A model generated the notes under the pieces. The model saw nothing but the letters and a program-made list of their open reading frames with translations. It was not told the DNA's origin and ran no database searches. A program made the translations under genes and the position numbers. Source: Mytilus californianus (Eukaryota; Mollusca; Bivalvia; Mytilida; Mytilidae). From it: 64,000 nt of DNA. Numbering within the stretch: position 1 is the first letter of the stretch; each line of letters begins with the position of its first letter. This document shows positions 33,594 to 45,498 of the stretch, in pieces. The stretch covers positions 117,890,771 through 117,954,770 of the forward strand of contig NW_026262581.1 in the NCBI RefSeq assembly GCF_021869535.1. Direction: 5' to 3'.

Positions 33594-34509
33594 GTTGTGT
33601 ACAAGATGTAATTTTGTACAAATTATAATTTGTACAGGGTTTTTGTACAATTTATATGTTTTTTGGCACATACCTTTTTGCACCAGGTGATACAAATTTA
33701 TCTTCTAAAATGTATCAGTTTAATGTCTTCAATTCAAATTTATATACCTCAACCTAAAATTTAGTGCTATTCTCTTTGTCCTCAAAATGGAAATCAGGTC
33801 ACCTTAATGGTTTAAATTCTATTTTTATTTTTCTCCTTATACCAAAATCATATCCATGAAAAGTCTTTATGTTCTTATAATGTTTTTTGTATCAATGCTC
33901 AGTATTAAACTGTATCGTGTAGTTGTGGAAATATGACAGAAATATGCGAAACAAAAGACTGTGTGCTTGCATCATCCATTTGTGTTAAGCGGTTCATAAA
34001 GCACTAATAACTTGTACAAAAATTCTGTACAAATTATAATTTGTACAACATTACAATTTGTACACAACATATATATATGTTGTATATATGTTGTATACCA
34101 CTTATAATTTGCACAGAATTTTGTACAAGTTATTAGTGTTTCATTGAACTGCTTAATGCAAATGGATGATACAATCACACAGTCTTTTGTTTCACATACT
34201 TCTGTCATATTTCCATGACTACATGATACAATCTAATAGTTATACTGAGCATTGTTACCAAAAAAAACATAAGAACACAGAAATACTTTTTATGGATATG
34301 ATTTCAGTATACGGAGGAAAATAAAAATAGAATTTAAACCATTCAGGTATTCTTATTTCCAGCTTTAGAACAAAGAGAGTAGCACTAAATTTTAGGTTAA
34401 AGTATATAGATTTGAATTTAAAACATTAAGTTGATAAAGTTTTGAAGATAAACTTTTATCACCTGGTGCAAAAAAGGTATGTGTAAAAAAAAACCTGTAC
34501 ATCTTGTAC

Positions 34510-34517
<8 letters not shown>
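33594..34517. repeat. Long inverted repeat, arms about 450 bp
   Basis: The left arm starts GTTGTGTACAAGATGTAATT and the right arm ends CTGTACATCTTGTACACAAC. Paired landmarks include TTAGTGCTATTCTCTTTG with its complement at about 34378-34396, and ACTAATAACTTGTACAAAAA with its complement near 34124. The centre is near 34078 with almost no spacer (ATATATATGTTGTATATATG). Smaller perfect palindromes (TGTACAAATTA-TAATTTGTACA) lie within the left arm. (TA)n tracts flank both ends. Confidence 0.85.
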
Positions 34518-34549
<32 letters not shown>

Positions 34550-35073
34550 TATATATATATATTATATTTGCCTTCTGGTTTATATGATCCGTTCATCCTA
34601 TTTTGACTCCTCAAAATTCAAGAGTCTATCCTAAATTGAGGTAAATTATGTGGCCTTCCAATAACCGTTTCGATTCCTAACATCACTGAAGAGACATTAA
34701 TTGTCGAAATCCGGATATGGTGTACAAAAAATCTCTGCACCTTTGTTTGCGGTATACCATCTTTGCCGCAAGTTTATTCTTTTCTGTTTGGTATTAAATT
34801 TATAGTTAAGATCCATTTATTACACCTTGTGATCCGTTTATTTGGCAATCGCCATTGGCAGTCAGCAGGATTTAAGAACATTTGTTGTTCGACCTGTTAG
34901 TCAAATGCGTTTTGTTAAAATATACTTTTTCACTTTTTTGGTCTTTTGGAAAATGTTGTTTGTGCTGTATTTAGACCCCTCTAACAAGAAATTTGTTTTG
35001 CATGCACACGTATAAAAATTGCGGTTTTTATCCAACGCAATCATAGATTTGAACGTTGTTTTCAATTTAGACT

Positions 35074-35077
<4 letters not shown>

Positions 35078-35131
<54 letters not shown>
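35078..35131. repeat. (AT)n microsatellite
   Basis: More than 50 bp of uninterrupted AT dinucleotides, 190 bp upstream of exon 3. Confidence 0.95.
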
Positions 35132-35134
<3 letters not shown>

Positions 35135-35321
35135 TATATTGTGTTAAAACAGATCAATAAATTAATTTCAAAATGATTAATAAAATAAGTTAATCTTTTT
35201 TATGTTACTTCTTTTATAATTCTTTAAGAATTTAAATGAACATTATAAATTTTCAAATTATTTATAATTTGTCTACTACCTTATTGCGATGTCTAATTTT
35301 TATCAAATTTATGTAATTTAG

Positions 35322-35397
35322 GAGTTGAAGCTTGAGGTCAGTTTCGATGCAGGTTGGCAAAAACGTGGGACAGGATTCAATTACAATAGCTTAACAG
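35322..35397 (+). CDS. Mutator-like gene exon 3 (first catalytic Asp)
   Basis: 76 bp between TAATTTAG and GTAAAC. Encodes ELKLEVSFDAGWQKRG and ends NSLTG. The motif SFDAGWQKRG is the most conserved signature of the family; its Asp is the presumed first catalytic residue. Phase 0 at the start, phase 1 at the end. Confidence 0.8.
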
Positions 35398-36153
35398 GTA
35401 AACCTTCACTTTATAAATGTGCAAACATATTTATTTTTGTTGGTACAGTTTTAATGGTGAATTTGCAACTATATTTTTGTCTAATAAGATCAAAACCTTA
35501 ATAATCTAGCTATGCATGCATGTTCAACTACAGTACTATATAAATTCCAATTAATTAATATACATACCAATCAGAATTGCACGTGATGTCTACATGTTCA
35601 ATGTTTCACATAAGACTGTTACATGTATGAGAATCTCATTTAAATGTAAACAAGCTTAATAATTCAAGCCAAAGAACCCTTTTCTGATTGTTATAAACTC
35701 AATAGTGAAAGATACACAAAATTTGAAGATTGATGAAAACTTCAGCCAAGTCAGTATAATATGAATAGCTGGTAAAACTAAAAATAGTGTAATGAATGTA
35801 GACCTACTAACTTACATGCACCTGAATTCAAGTTAAGAATATATAATACCGAACCAGATGTTATAAACAATTTTTTACAATTAATTCACGTTGACAAATA
35901 TTTCTACTTTAAGATCAGGGACTTTCTATGCTATTTTAGATTTATTGAGTTTTGGGGTTTCTTGCTGACTGATCTAATCCTCAATGATTTTCTATTCATA
36001 TTTCAAACAAATATTTTGTCAATTGTGAACTAATAAAATGATCAGACATTATAAGATATATATATGTATGCATACAAACAAACTATATTTTTGTATATGG
36101 AATTGTCATATTTCTTTTTCCACCAAAATTTGTAATTTCAAATTGAATTTCAG

Positions 36154-36499
36154 GACATGCTTCAATGATAGGAAAGCATACAGGGAGAGTGACTTGCTAT
36201 GATATAAGAAGCAAAAGCTGTAAATTTTGTGAGCATCATGAGGGAAAGAATGAAACAGTTCCAAGTCATGACTGTTGTAGACATTGGTATGGGTCTAGTA
36301 AGTCTATGGAACCAGATATGGCTGTTTCCATGGCACATAAGATGACTGATAATGAATGCCCAATTGACGTCATTCATGTTGACAATGATTCAACTACCAT
36401 GTTGAAACTGAAAATGGACTTTGAAAACTTGAAAAAAAAGGATGACCAAAATCACACTACAAAGGGAATAACAAAATCACTGATTGAATATTCTAAAAG
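36154..36499 (+). CDS. Mutator-like gene exon 4 (second catalytic Asp)
   Basis: 346 bp between TTTCAG and GTAATA, joining exon 3 in phase (SLTG|HASMIG). Encodes a CYDIRSKSCKFC cysteine motif, the HDCCRHWYGSSKSMEPDMAV block and DVIHVDNDSTTMLK, whose first Asp of DND is the likely second catalytic residue. Typical of Mutator-like domains. Ends in phase 2. Confidence 0.85.
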
Positions 36500-37114
36500 G
36501 TAATAAAAGTTATGTTTTCAGTCATAATTTTTTTTGGGCTCTTGTCTTACCTATGAGGATCTAAATTGGGGGTTCTTCATTTCTGTATTCTTTAATTTTG
36601 TATGCTATTTTCTCTATTCTTTAAACTTATGTCCATTTTTCTCTAATCTTTATATTTTAGTACCTCATTATTCCCTATTCTTTATTTTTTTTTTGCCCAT
36701 AATTTTCTATTCTGTAAACCCTCATCAACACCCTCACCTATGTCAAGCAAATAACATTATAACATTTATTGTTGAGAACTAAAATGAATCATGCATAATT
36801 GTTAATGTTCACTGGATTGGTACTTGATTGTCTTGAATAAGCAACACAACAGGTTCCAAAAGTGGATCAGAAACTGCTTAATAAACCAGAGCACCCTTTT
36901 TTTATTTATTTTTATTTTGGGGGGGGGGGGTCTATTTAGGTTCACTCAATATTAGATAAAAGATAGATTTGACATCCCTATGCAGCTGTAGTCAGATTAA
37001 CTTGAAACTTAGTACCAATTATGATATGAACTTTTTAAATGGTATACAAAATGAAAGTTTAGACCCTGATTTTAAGTTTCAACTTATGTAATGATAAAAA
37101 ATATAATTTTGTAG

Positions 37115-37309
37115 GCACAAGGAGCTGAAGCCAGGAGAAGTAATTCCCTATCTGAACAGATGTTTCATGTATGCAATTACACAGAACAGCAGCAGTGATC
37201 TTAAAATTGATGAGGGTCTTTCCAGAATTGTTCCCCGTGTCTTTGGAGATCATGGATTGTGTGATGCAGTAGACTGGTGTACATTTAAAGATGATCCTAT
37301 ATCTTTCAA
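37115..37309 (+). CDS. Mutator-like gene exon 5
   Basis: Acceptor TTTTGTAG, donor GTATGC at 37310, start phase 2 and end phase 2. Encodes HKELKPGEVIPYLNRCFMYA, then DHGLCDAVDWCTFKDDPISF. Conserved cysteines (GLCDAVDWC) match the family. Reading past the donor gives a stop after two codons, which supports splicing here. Confidence 0.8.
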
Positions 37310-37917
37310 GTATGCATGACCTAAAGATGATTGTTATGGTTCTTTTTATATTGTAACTTTGCTGTCTCATTCATATCTAACCACATTTCCTTTTTCCGGA
37401 AAACATTGTGACAAATAAAAGAAGATGATAAACAAAAATAAGTTCATAAAAGTATTGTTAAAAAATACTATATTAATATAATTATAGTTCAATTGTACAA
37501 GAAACAATGCTAATATTGATAAATATGGAAACTGTCATTGTAAGCACATTTTTACCTAGTCATATGTAATAAAAAAAAAAGACTTATATTCTGGTCAGCA
37601 ATAACACATAACTAGAGGCTCTAAAGAGCCTGTGTCACTCACCTTGGTCTATATGCATTTCAAACAAAGGACACTCTCCAACATTGTAGACGAGAATAGA
37701 CTTCATGACAGAAATCTCTATTTTGTTAATCTTGTATTACTGATCTTTTAGTCTGTTTTAGTTTATCTCTATCTTCTTTAGTTTTTGCTCATAACACAAA
37801 AGAGGGTAAAAAAAATCCTCATTTAAGGGCAATCGCTCCTATAAAGAGTGACTGAGTCTACTACCTATATCGGCAAAATTTTACTTTTTAATAGATCTTG
37901 CCTTGCTGATCATTTTT

Positions 37918-38464
37918 GTCGAGCCTGCGACTTTTGTCGCAAAAGCGAGACATAGCGATCCTACATTCCGTCGATGGCGGCGTCCACAAATATTTACCCT
38001 GTGGTTAAAGTTTTTGAAATTTTAATAACTTTCTTAAACTATCCTGGATTTCTACCAAACTTGAACAGAAGCTTGTTAATGATCATAAGATAGTATCCAG
38101 AAGTAAATTTTGTAAAAAAAAAATCCTGTTTTTCCGTATTTTACTTTTAAATGGACTTAGTTTTTCTGCCAGTTAACATTACATTCACTCTGTGGTTAAA
38201 GTTTTTAAAATTTTAATAACTTTCTTAAACTATCCTGGATTTCTACCAAACTTGGACAGAAGCTTGTTTATGATCAAAAGCTAGTATCTAGAAGAAAATT
38301 TTGTAAAAATTTATTTCCTGTTTTTCCGTATATATTACTTATAAATGGACTGAGTTTTTCTAAAGATAGTATCTAGAGGAAAATTTTAAATAATTTTTTC
38401 CCCGTTTTTGTTCAGCCTGCGACGAACAGCAAAAGTAGGCGAGATACTAGGTTCCGCGGAATCC
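37918..38464 (+). mobile_element. GAGCCTGCGAC-type element with internal duplication
   Basis: The start, GAGCCTGCGACTTTTGTCGC, forms a small hairpin (GCGAC-TTTT-GTCGC). A block with CTGTGGTTAAAGTTTTTxAA, TATCCTGGATTTCTACCAAA and TTTCTGTTTTTCCGTA is present twice (about 38000-38160 and 38195-38350). A CAGCCTGCGACGAACAGC copy of the start recurs at 38412 in direct orientation. No coding. Confidence 0.6.
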
Positions 38465-39078
38465 TTGTAAACGAATTTTTGTGATTTAAAGTGTTCATTT
38501 ATCTATTATAATGAAAATCATATAAAGGCATAACAAACAAAAAAAGTTTCTCTCTAAATATCATAGTTTTCATGATAAAAGACAAAAATGAAAAAAATGT
38601 TAAAATTTGTCATTTATGGGCAATAACCCCTATAAGCATTTGTCTAACAGTTTTGACGTATATGGACAATTGGTAGAGCTCATTATTCTGAACATGTTTG
38701 CACCTTTCAGATTTTCCCTATTGATAACGGTTCAAAATATTATACACAAAACTTGCATTTTACCCCTATGTTTTATTTTTAGACATGTCACCATCGGTCA
38801 TGTTGACTGGTAGGTGGGGTCATCGGACACATTTTTTAAACTAGATACCCTAATGATGATTGTGGCCAAGTTTGGTTAAATTTGCCTTTGTAGTTTCAGA
38901 GAAGATTTTTGTAAAAGATTATAAAATTTACAAAAAATTGTTAAAAATGGAATATAAGGGCCAATAACTCCTTAAGGGGTCAATTGACCATTTTGGTCAT
39001 GTTGACTTATTAGTATATCTTACTTTGCTGAACATTATTGCTGTTTACAGTTTATCTCTTTCTATAATAACATTGAAG

Positions 39079-39333
39079 ATAATAACCAATAAAATGCTTC
39101 GCTGAGCACAGCTGGATACGACCGCAGAGGTCCAACCCTGAACAGTTGGGGCAAAATGGACACAATATTCGCGCTTGATACAGGTCTGAAATTGGATTGT
39201 AAATAAATATTTGACACATAATAGGTTTCTGACACCGAATAACTGTAGTCAAAGAACTTAGAATTGGTTATATGATTTGAATTTATATTCAATTTTTTGC
39301 TTTTGTGCAATACACTATGCTGTTGCTAAATTG

Positions 39334-39366
<33 letters not shown>

Positions 39367-40135
39367 TACCTCCCTTTTTTTTTGCTTTTGTGAAATACAC
39401 AATGCTGTTGCGTATTGACCCCCCTCAACGCCCCCCCCCCTTAAAAAAAATTTACCCCCCCCCCCTTTTTTGCAAAAAGAAATACTATTTGAAAAAAATT
39501 TATTTTGAATTTCTGTAATCTGAAATGAAAAAAAAAATTGCCCCCACAATTTTTTTACCCCCCCCCCCCCCCCTTTCCAAAAAAAAAAAATCTTTCCCTC
39601 AAAATATGGTCATAATCTCAATTCAAATTTCCAATGGAGTGTGCAACCATAATTACCAATTTAAATACATCATAAAAGTCTTAAAATAGAAAAAAAATTC
39701 CCCCCCAAATTTTTGAACCCCCTTATGATTCATCACCCCCAAACTCTATCCCAGCCTTCCCTTTGTGGTATGGTACCTTTCAGTACAATTTCAGAGAGAT
39801 CCATACACTTGAACACAAGTTATTGTCTGGAAACTAGAAAAATGCTTTTTTTTTTTACCCTTTTTGGCCCCTTATTCCTAAACGTTTTGGGCAATTACCC
39901 CAAACTCAATTCCAGCTTTTCCTTTGTGATATGGAACCTTGTAGTACAATTTTAGAAAGATCCGTACACTTACACACAAGTTATTGTCATGAAAGTAGAA
40001 AAATGCTTGTTTTTTGCCCCTTTTTTTGCCCCTAATTCCTAAAATTTTGAGGCAATTACCCCCAAAATCAATCCCAGCATTCCCTTTGTGATATGGAACC
40101 ATGTGGTACAATGTCAGAGAAATCCATACAGTAAC
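39079..40135 (-). mobile_element. TACGACC-family element, reverse copy with poly-C tracts
   Basis: Begins with GCTTCGCTGAGCACAGCTGG then ATACGACCGC, and continues through CAACCCTGAACAGTTGGGGC and TTGCTTTTGTGCAATACAC to several C runs of 9-20 bases separated by A/T runs. The same order in the other direction is found at 50860-51690. The Gly-rich frame at 39289-39549 is only the complement of the poly-C tracts. Confidence 0.7.
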
Positions 40136-40722
40136 AGAGACTATTTACCGTTACAAAAAGAAGATTAAAAAATGAAATATTTATTTTATCTTAATCTTCT
40201 TTATACTACAGAAAATTTTTAATTCAGACATACCTGTGAATATGCTATATCACATCTGTTTATTTTTTTATTTTTTAAGTCATGGCCGGTGTGACAATAT
40301 TTGTTTCAAAACCAGGAAGATGTTTGATAGAAAAACAATTCACCCGTTTACGGAGGAAATATGAAAAATTTCCGGAAACAATACCCAAAAATCAATTATT
40401 GCTAGATGATATATATAGTAAATTGTTAAACAAATAAGTACCATTGATATATACTTGTTAATTTCATTGCTGATAATTTTATAAATTAGCTGTTAAATTA
40501 AAACTAATGTTAATTTAATATAATGATGCTTACCAGAAATAGCCCTGGATTTCTGGTATTAACAAACAGGGACTCTTTACTGGGATGCTGGACTAGTGAA
40601 GTACATTGTTAACAGCAGAAAGTGCAATTAGTTGTTGTTGAATAAAAAAAAAAAAAAAAAGTAATAATTTAGTAATTGTATAGCTTAATTAAATTAGTTT
40701 AAAATTCCAAGATTTTTTTTAG

Positions 40723-40899
40723 AGGTAGATATAAAAGCCTTCCTAATGGAAAGCCTCTGATTGGTGAAGATTTGAGGAGAGATCTAGAGAATCTTATAGA
40801 GAAATATAAAAGCAAGGCATCTTCACTCAGAAATTTAGGATCCACACAGGCTAATGAGAGCTTCAACCATTCTGTAGAAACAAAGGCTCCAAAGTCCAA
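40723..40899 (+). CDS. Mutator-like gene exon 6 (catalytic Glu)
   Basis: Acceptor TTTTTTTTAG, donor GTGAGT at 40900. Joins exon 5 in phase to read SFKGRYKSLPNGKPL. Contains GSTQANESFNHSVETKAPK; the Glu in ANESFN is the presumed third catalytic residue and the KAPK motif is conserved in the family. Ends in phase 2. Confidence 0.8.
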
Positions 40900-43670
40900 G
40901 TGAGTAAAATTTCTATAATATTATTAAAGTGGATCATCTGTATATATTTCCTAAGATAGAATGTTCTTATACTTTGCCAAGATGAAGATTTTACTATGCT
41001 TTTTTCAAAAATATAATAAAAAGTATGGGTCACCGAGCTATTTTTCAAGCTACAAGTCGTGGAAAATTGCCCAAATTTGTAAAGATTGTTCATGAAAAAA
41101 CATATTTCTGTATATAAAAAGAAATCTATGAGATAGAATTTTGAAACTAGTGAAATAGGAGAAGATAGATTTTATTTCAAGTGCTTAAAGAAAATAAAAA
41201 GTAAAAATGGGGTCACCGAACTTGTTTTCTTGCTAGAAGTAAAAAATGAATATTTCACTATCATTCCAGTCTAAATATTTTGCTATAACAGGTATCTCCC
41301 CTTAAATGGCTAAGTTGAAAAATCAATTCTAAAAAACACAAATATTTGTCATTTGTTTTAACATTTAAAATAATGCAATTAATCACTTATTTTCTGTATA
41401 GAAATAAACAGCCTTATACATGAATTGCAAATCTGTCTCAAAATTAGGCTTTAATTAGCAGATTAAGACATAAAACTAGACTGATAGTGTACTGCTACTG
41501 TACAATCCAAGATGGCGGTATACAACGAATCTACCTTAAGTTGAAAATCAACATTATACATTTTTGTTATGTTTTCATTATGAGTCTGAGTATGGTCAGT
41601 AAGAAAAAAAAATGAATGTACCTATTCGGAAAACTAACTGACATGTGTGCAGCAAAAATGACACCAGATTTCTTTGTAATCTTGAATGGAACATTAGATC
41701 AAATCCATGAAGTAAACACCCATAAACTTTATAGCTTTTATTATTTTACTGTTTTACATTTGGTATAATGACTCTATAAAAATAAGGAGATGTGCTATGA
41801 TTGCTATTAGACCTTTTTCAACAACTCTCGACACCGACTAATGACACCTACAGTTTACAGGTAAAATGAAGGGGTCGTCTCAAAATTAAAAATCATTCTT
41901 GAATAGTATTACGCTTACACCTACACTATTTTGATGAAAGCACATATTTTAAACAAATATGAACTATATTTCTCTCCTTTGTATAATATTCTTATTACAT
42001 GTATTTATACGACATTTTACGTTGAATCTATTAAACCTTCGAGTAAATAATTGCTGCAATCAATTCACATCTTAATCTGCCTTTTTTCTTCTTAAATTTA
42101 ATGATTATGTGAGTATTTAGATAAGCGATGTTTCCTTAATGAACTGGAAACATTAACGACGCCATTTTTTTCTGCGCCATAATTGCGCATTTTTGCAATT
42201 AATGTTTCTTAAGGGGGTGGGGGAGGGTCTAGGGGGCCCGCCCCCCCCCCCCTTTCGTGGGAAAAATTTGGTTGCTCATATAGGGAATCAGTGAAGCATG
42301 ACTCGAGTGCCCCCCCCCTTTTTAGGTCAGTCAGCGGGCCCTCCTTATGAACAGTTCTGGATCTGCCACTGATGCGTATGGTATTTATATCTCAACAGTT
42401 ATTGCAGTGTCTTTTTTGACAGTGCCGAACTGATTGATCGTTAAAGGTTGTCCGTGTCCCGAAAGACAACATACCTTTTCCCTTTGTCGTAGATTGGGGT
42501 CTTTAACCAAAATGCAGACTATGCGGTAACTCTGAATGTCTGTTTTATATGTTGCATTGTGTGATTTTTTTTTTCCACTGCGGAAGTCATAAAAATAGCA
42601 ATAAAAGAAAAAAAAGCTTACTATTTGAATCTTAATCTGAATCAGAAGTGACACCAAGGGCCTTTAAAAAATTTTGGTATCTATTTTGCTATGAATTTAT
42701 TGTACTCCGGCTGATTCTCGCGAATGAGGTTCATTTGTTGGCGCTATTTTGCTTTAAGTTTGCTTTGGTCGTACAATATTAGGGCGAGGCAATTCATCAG
42801 CTTCTTCCTCTCTCTGGTGAACTACTTCATTTGGTTGCCGGGGAGCAGGTCCAGCGACGGCACAGTAAACCGGATTATTTAAAGAAAAAGGTCTAGTCAA
42901 CAGATAATAAACATTGATTAAACTAAACATCTACTACAAAACTACAGGTTTTTTTTTTTTGTTTCTTTTTTTTTTTATTTTCAACTCGATGTCTAAAAGA
43001 AATGAAACATTGAAGTCCTTCCTTTTCTTCATAGTCAATTCACAAATAAGTTTAATTTTGATAAACAAACAAAATAAGGTACGGTACACAATAATTGCTT
43101 ATATACACGTCATGTTGGATAGTGGTCTCATTGGCAATCAAAATAATCATATGCGATCAATAATCTTTTTTTCAATTTTATTTTTGAGACGACCTCTCAT
43201 ATTTCACCTGTCGTAGTCGTTCTCAACTGTAGGTGTAGACAATTGTTGAAAAGGTCTAATGAAACAACTATCCACCAAAGCTCTAATGAGGTTGATGTAA
43301 GCAAAAATAAGCAACAATGAAAAAAAACTACAATATTGTATATAGATTTTATAATTTTTTTCATTTTCAGCCATTAACAAAAATAAGTTTACTTACACCA
43401 CACATTGCCTGCTGTGCTGAGCAGATAAACTACTATTAGGGGTTGTTTAACAACTTTGACTACCCATGAGGGTCTCCCATGGTCAATAAATAGATAAAGT
43501 AGGAAGGAAGTCATCAATGCATTTGTGTACTAATTATATATTGTATGATTGGGACAATGGAAAGGTTTAAATTTTTTATCCTTTCAATAATACATGTTAT
43601 CTCAAAAATTTATTTGTACAAACATAACATGTTTGACTGTAAGAAAAAATATAGGTTACTTATATTTCAG
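40900..43670. other. Intron 6: inverted-repeat element inside a mussel repeat
   Basis: Apart from the element at 41806-43260 and its host repeat, the intron holds poly-C tracts near 42240 and 42310 with a reverse CACTGATTCCCTATAT-like repeat. No exon is needed by phase. Confidence 0.6.
41806..43260. mobile_element. 1.45-kb DNA transposon with long inverted ends
   Basis: The left end ATTAGACCTTTTTCAACAA, GACACCTACAG and GGTCGTCTCAAAA is matched in reverse by the right end (AAAAGGTCTAAT at 43260, CTGTAGGTGTAGAC, TTTTGAGACGACCTC). The inverted ends are about 100 bp with mismatches and indels. It sits inside a copy of the mussel repeat: GGAGATGTGCTATGATTGCT on the left continues as GAAACAACTATCCACC on the right. 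A minus-strand frame at about 42743-42880 (NPVYCAVAGPAPRQP) could be a remnant of its transposase gene, but I cannot assign it. Confidence 0.65.
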
Positions 43671-43755
43671 ACACTATGGTGGTTCACAATCCCTAGGAAG
43701 TAGAGTGTCATCGGCTGTGCTGCAAAAGAATGAGGGTTACAATTACTTAGAACAG
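43671..43755 (+). CDS. Mutator-like gene exon 7
   Basis: 85 bp between ATATTTCAG and GTAAAT, in phase with exons 6 and 8. Encodes HYGGSQSLGSRVSSAVLQ then KNEGYNYLEQ. The HYGGS...R....VLQKN pattern is typical of the end of the Mutator-like core. Confidence 0.8.
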
Positions 43756-44072
43756 GTAAATGTGAATTTTTGGAGGTTTTGATAATCCTTAATACAATTA
43801 GATAATGGTATGTCAATATGTCAGTAAATTAAGAACAGCCATTAGGGCCTTATATAGCCGACTCTACAGAATGTGTTGTTCTCATTGTTGACAACCGTAC
43901 GGTTGCCTATAATTGCTTACATCCACTTCATTTGAACTTTGGTGGATAGTTGTCTCATTGGCAATCATACCAAATCTCCTTATTTTCACAGGTGATACAA
44001 GTGGAAAACATCAATGCATTCAAAAAATATTATAATCAAAATTAACTCTGTGAAAAAATTGTGTATTTACAA

Positions 44073-44284
44073 TACTGTGGATTCATTTATTTTCGTGGGG
44101 AACAATTTTCGTGGATTAAGGAAAACTAACATGTTCGTGGAAATTTAATGTCGTGGTTTTGTTGAAGTCTGCATCCAAGCCTATAGAAAATTTGTTATTT
44201 GTTCAACATTTAATTTCGTGGTTCACCTATACCTATGAAATCCACGAAAATTGGTATCCAACGAATAATAATGAATCCACAGTA
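44073..44284. mobile_element. MITE with TACTGTGGATTCATT ends
   Basis: Starts TACTGTGGATTCATT and ends AATGAATCCACAGTA, perfect 15-bp inverted ends if the outer TA pair is counted. TA at both sides suggests a Tc1/mariner-type target duplication. Interior has repeated TTTTCGTGG/ATTTCGTGG words. No coding. Confidence 0.75.
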
Positions 44285-44949
44285 TGTAGTTTTTGGGTAA
44301 TTGAATTTTCAAATTTTAATACCAATCAAGTCAGTCTCATCAGCCAAAATGTTGGGAAAATGGGTGAGGAATACAAGAAATGATTTTACCATAAACATGT
44401 ACATTCCATATAATTTTATTCTTTTCAAATTTCTTAGATGTGTATTTTTTTAATCATTTATAACAAAGAAGTTGAAATACTATGCTTTTCAAAATTTTAC
44501 ACGAAAAAGCAACAAAATTTTATAAAAACTTTCTTATATTAACACCTACCTACAGTTTTTTTAAGTTAGATTTATTCAGATTGGTCCCCTTCATCTTTAT
44601 TGAAAGTATTAAAAAAAGTGAAACTGATTTCTTTCATGATAATAGCCCAAAAATGGGTAAAAATTGATGAAAAATGGGAAAATCATCAGAATTGGGTACT
44701 TTCAAATGGCCATAGCAAAAAAAGAAGTGCACCACCATATGATTTTTTCTTCACCAATTTTTTTTAAAGTCCTATAAACCCAAAAATCAGGTTAAGAAAA
44801 CAAGTTTAATTCTAGAAATTTTTGGATCTTCAGAGGTGTAAATCCTTATTTCAAAAACTCCATAAATAAAATTGAATTATGGTAACTTAGGATACAAATG
44901 AAATTTTAACAGTTGTATGTTTCTTTTTGTTTTTAATTATAGAATTGAC

Positions 44950-45440
44950 ATAAATATTTGTGATATTTCAATGATATTTGGTATGCAGTTGTATTAGCAT
45001 TGGCACATCTTCTTATCACAGACATTATTTGGCCCTGCCCCCTCAGTCATGGTCTATTAACTTTGAAACTTTTGCTTAGTTTACATGTATTAGTTTGTGA
45101 TTAGGTCAGTTCAAGGGGAACCATTTGTGGTAGGCCAATGTTAATTGGTCTGAAGTTGTATAAGGATTAGCTCATTTCATTTGCATGGAGAATATTTGGC
45201 CCTGCCCCCTCAGTCATGGTCTATTGACTTTAATACTTTGGCTTAGTTTACATGTATTAGTTTGTGATTATATCAGTTTAAGGTGAACCCGTAATGTTAA
45301 GTCAATGATATTTGGTATGCAAATTTCTTGACATTTGCAAGTCTCGTTTCCATGGAGATTATATAGCCCCCCACCCCCTCATCATAACTTACATGTTAAA
45401 GTATTGCTTTTTTAATTTCAACATTTGCATTACCAAAATT
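44950..45440. repeat. 168-bp tandem repeat, about 2.5 units
   Basis: TTTGGCCCTGCCCCCTCAGT begins at about 45028 and 45195, a period of 167, and a diverged third copy (ATATAGCCCCCCACCCCCTC) lies at about 45361. Confidence 0.7.
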
Positions 45441-45498
45441 ACAAAAAGGCGAGACATATCTCTGTGTTAAATTTTACATCATATTCATAATATTTCAG

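Larger units (their letters stand above)
33032..35321. other. Intron 2: mussel repeat, large palindrome, long (AT)n tracts
   Basis: A reverse mussel repeat (about 33215-33370), the palindrome at 33594-34517 and several (TA/AT)n tracts (33110-33130, 33187-33212, 34516-34562, 35078-35131). No exon is seen. Confidence 0.7.
37310..40722. other. Intron 5: nested repeats
   Basis: Contains a mussel repeat beginning AGAGGCTCTAAAGAGCCTG (37613), interrupted by a GAGCCTGCGAC-type element (37918-38464) and resuming to about 39060, then a reverse TACGACC-family copy (39079-40135) with long poly-C tracts. No exon is required by phase. Confidence 0.65.
43756..45498. other. Intron 7: mussel repeat, MITE, tandem repeat
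   Basis: Holds a mussel repeat tail (about 43850-43990), a TA-flanked MITE (44073-44284) and a 168-bp tandem repeat (44950-45440). Confidence 0.6.

Noticed and set aside
39289-39549. 86-codon Gly-rich frame
   Set aside because: It is the complement of poly-C tracts in a TACGACC-family repeat, not a protein.
40283-40438. Open plus frame starting MAGVTIFVSK after a TTTTTTAAG, as an extra Mutator-gene exon
   Set aside because: It does not fit the phase of exon 5, and exon 5 joins exon 6 directly in frame with the expected family sequence. Opening of about 50 codons can be chance.
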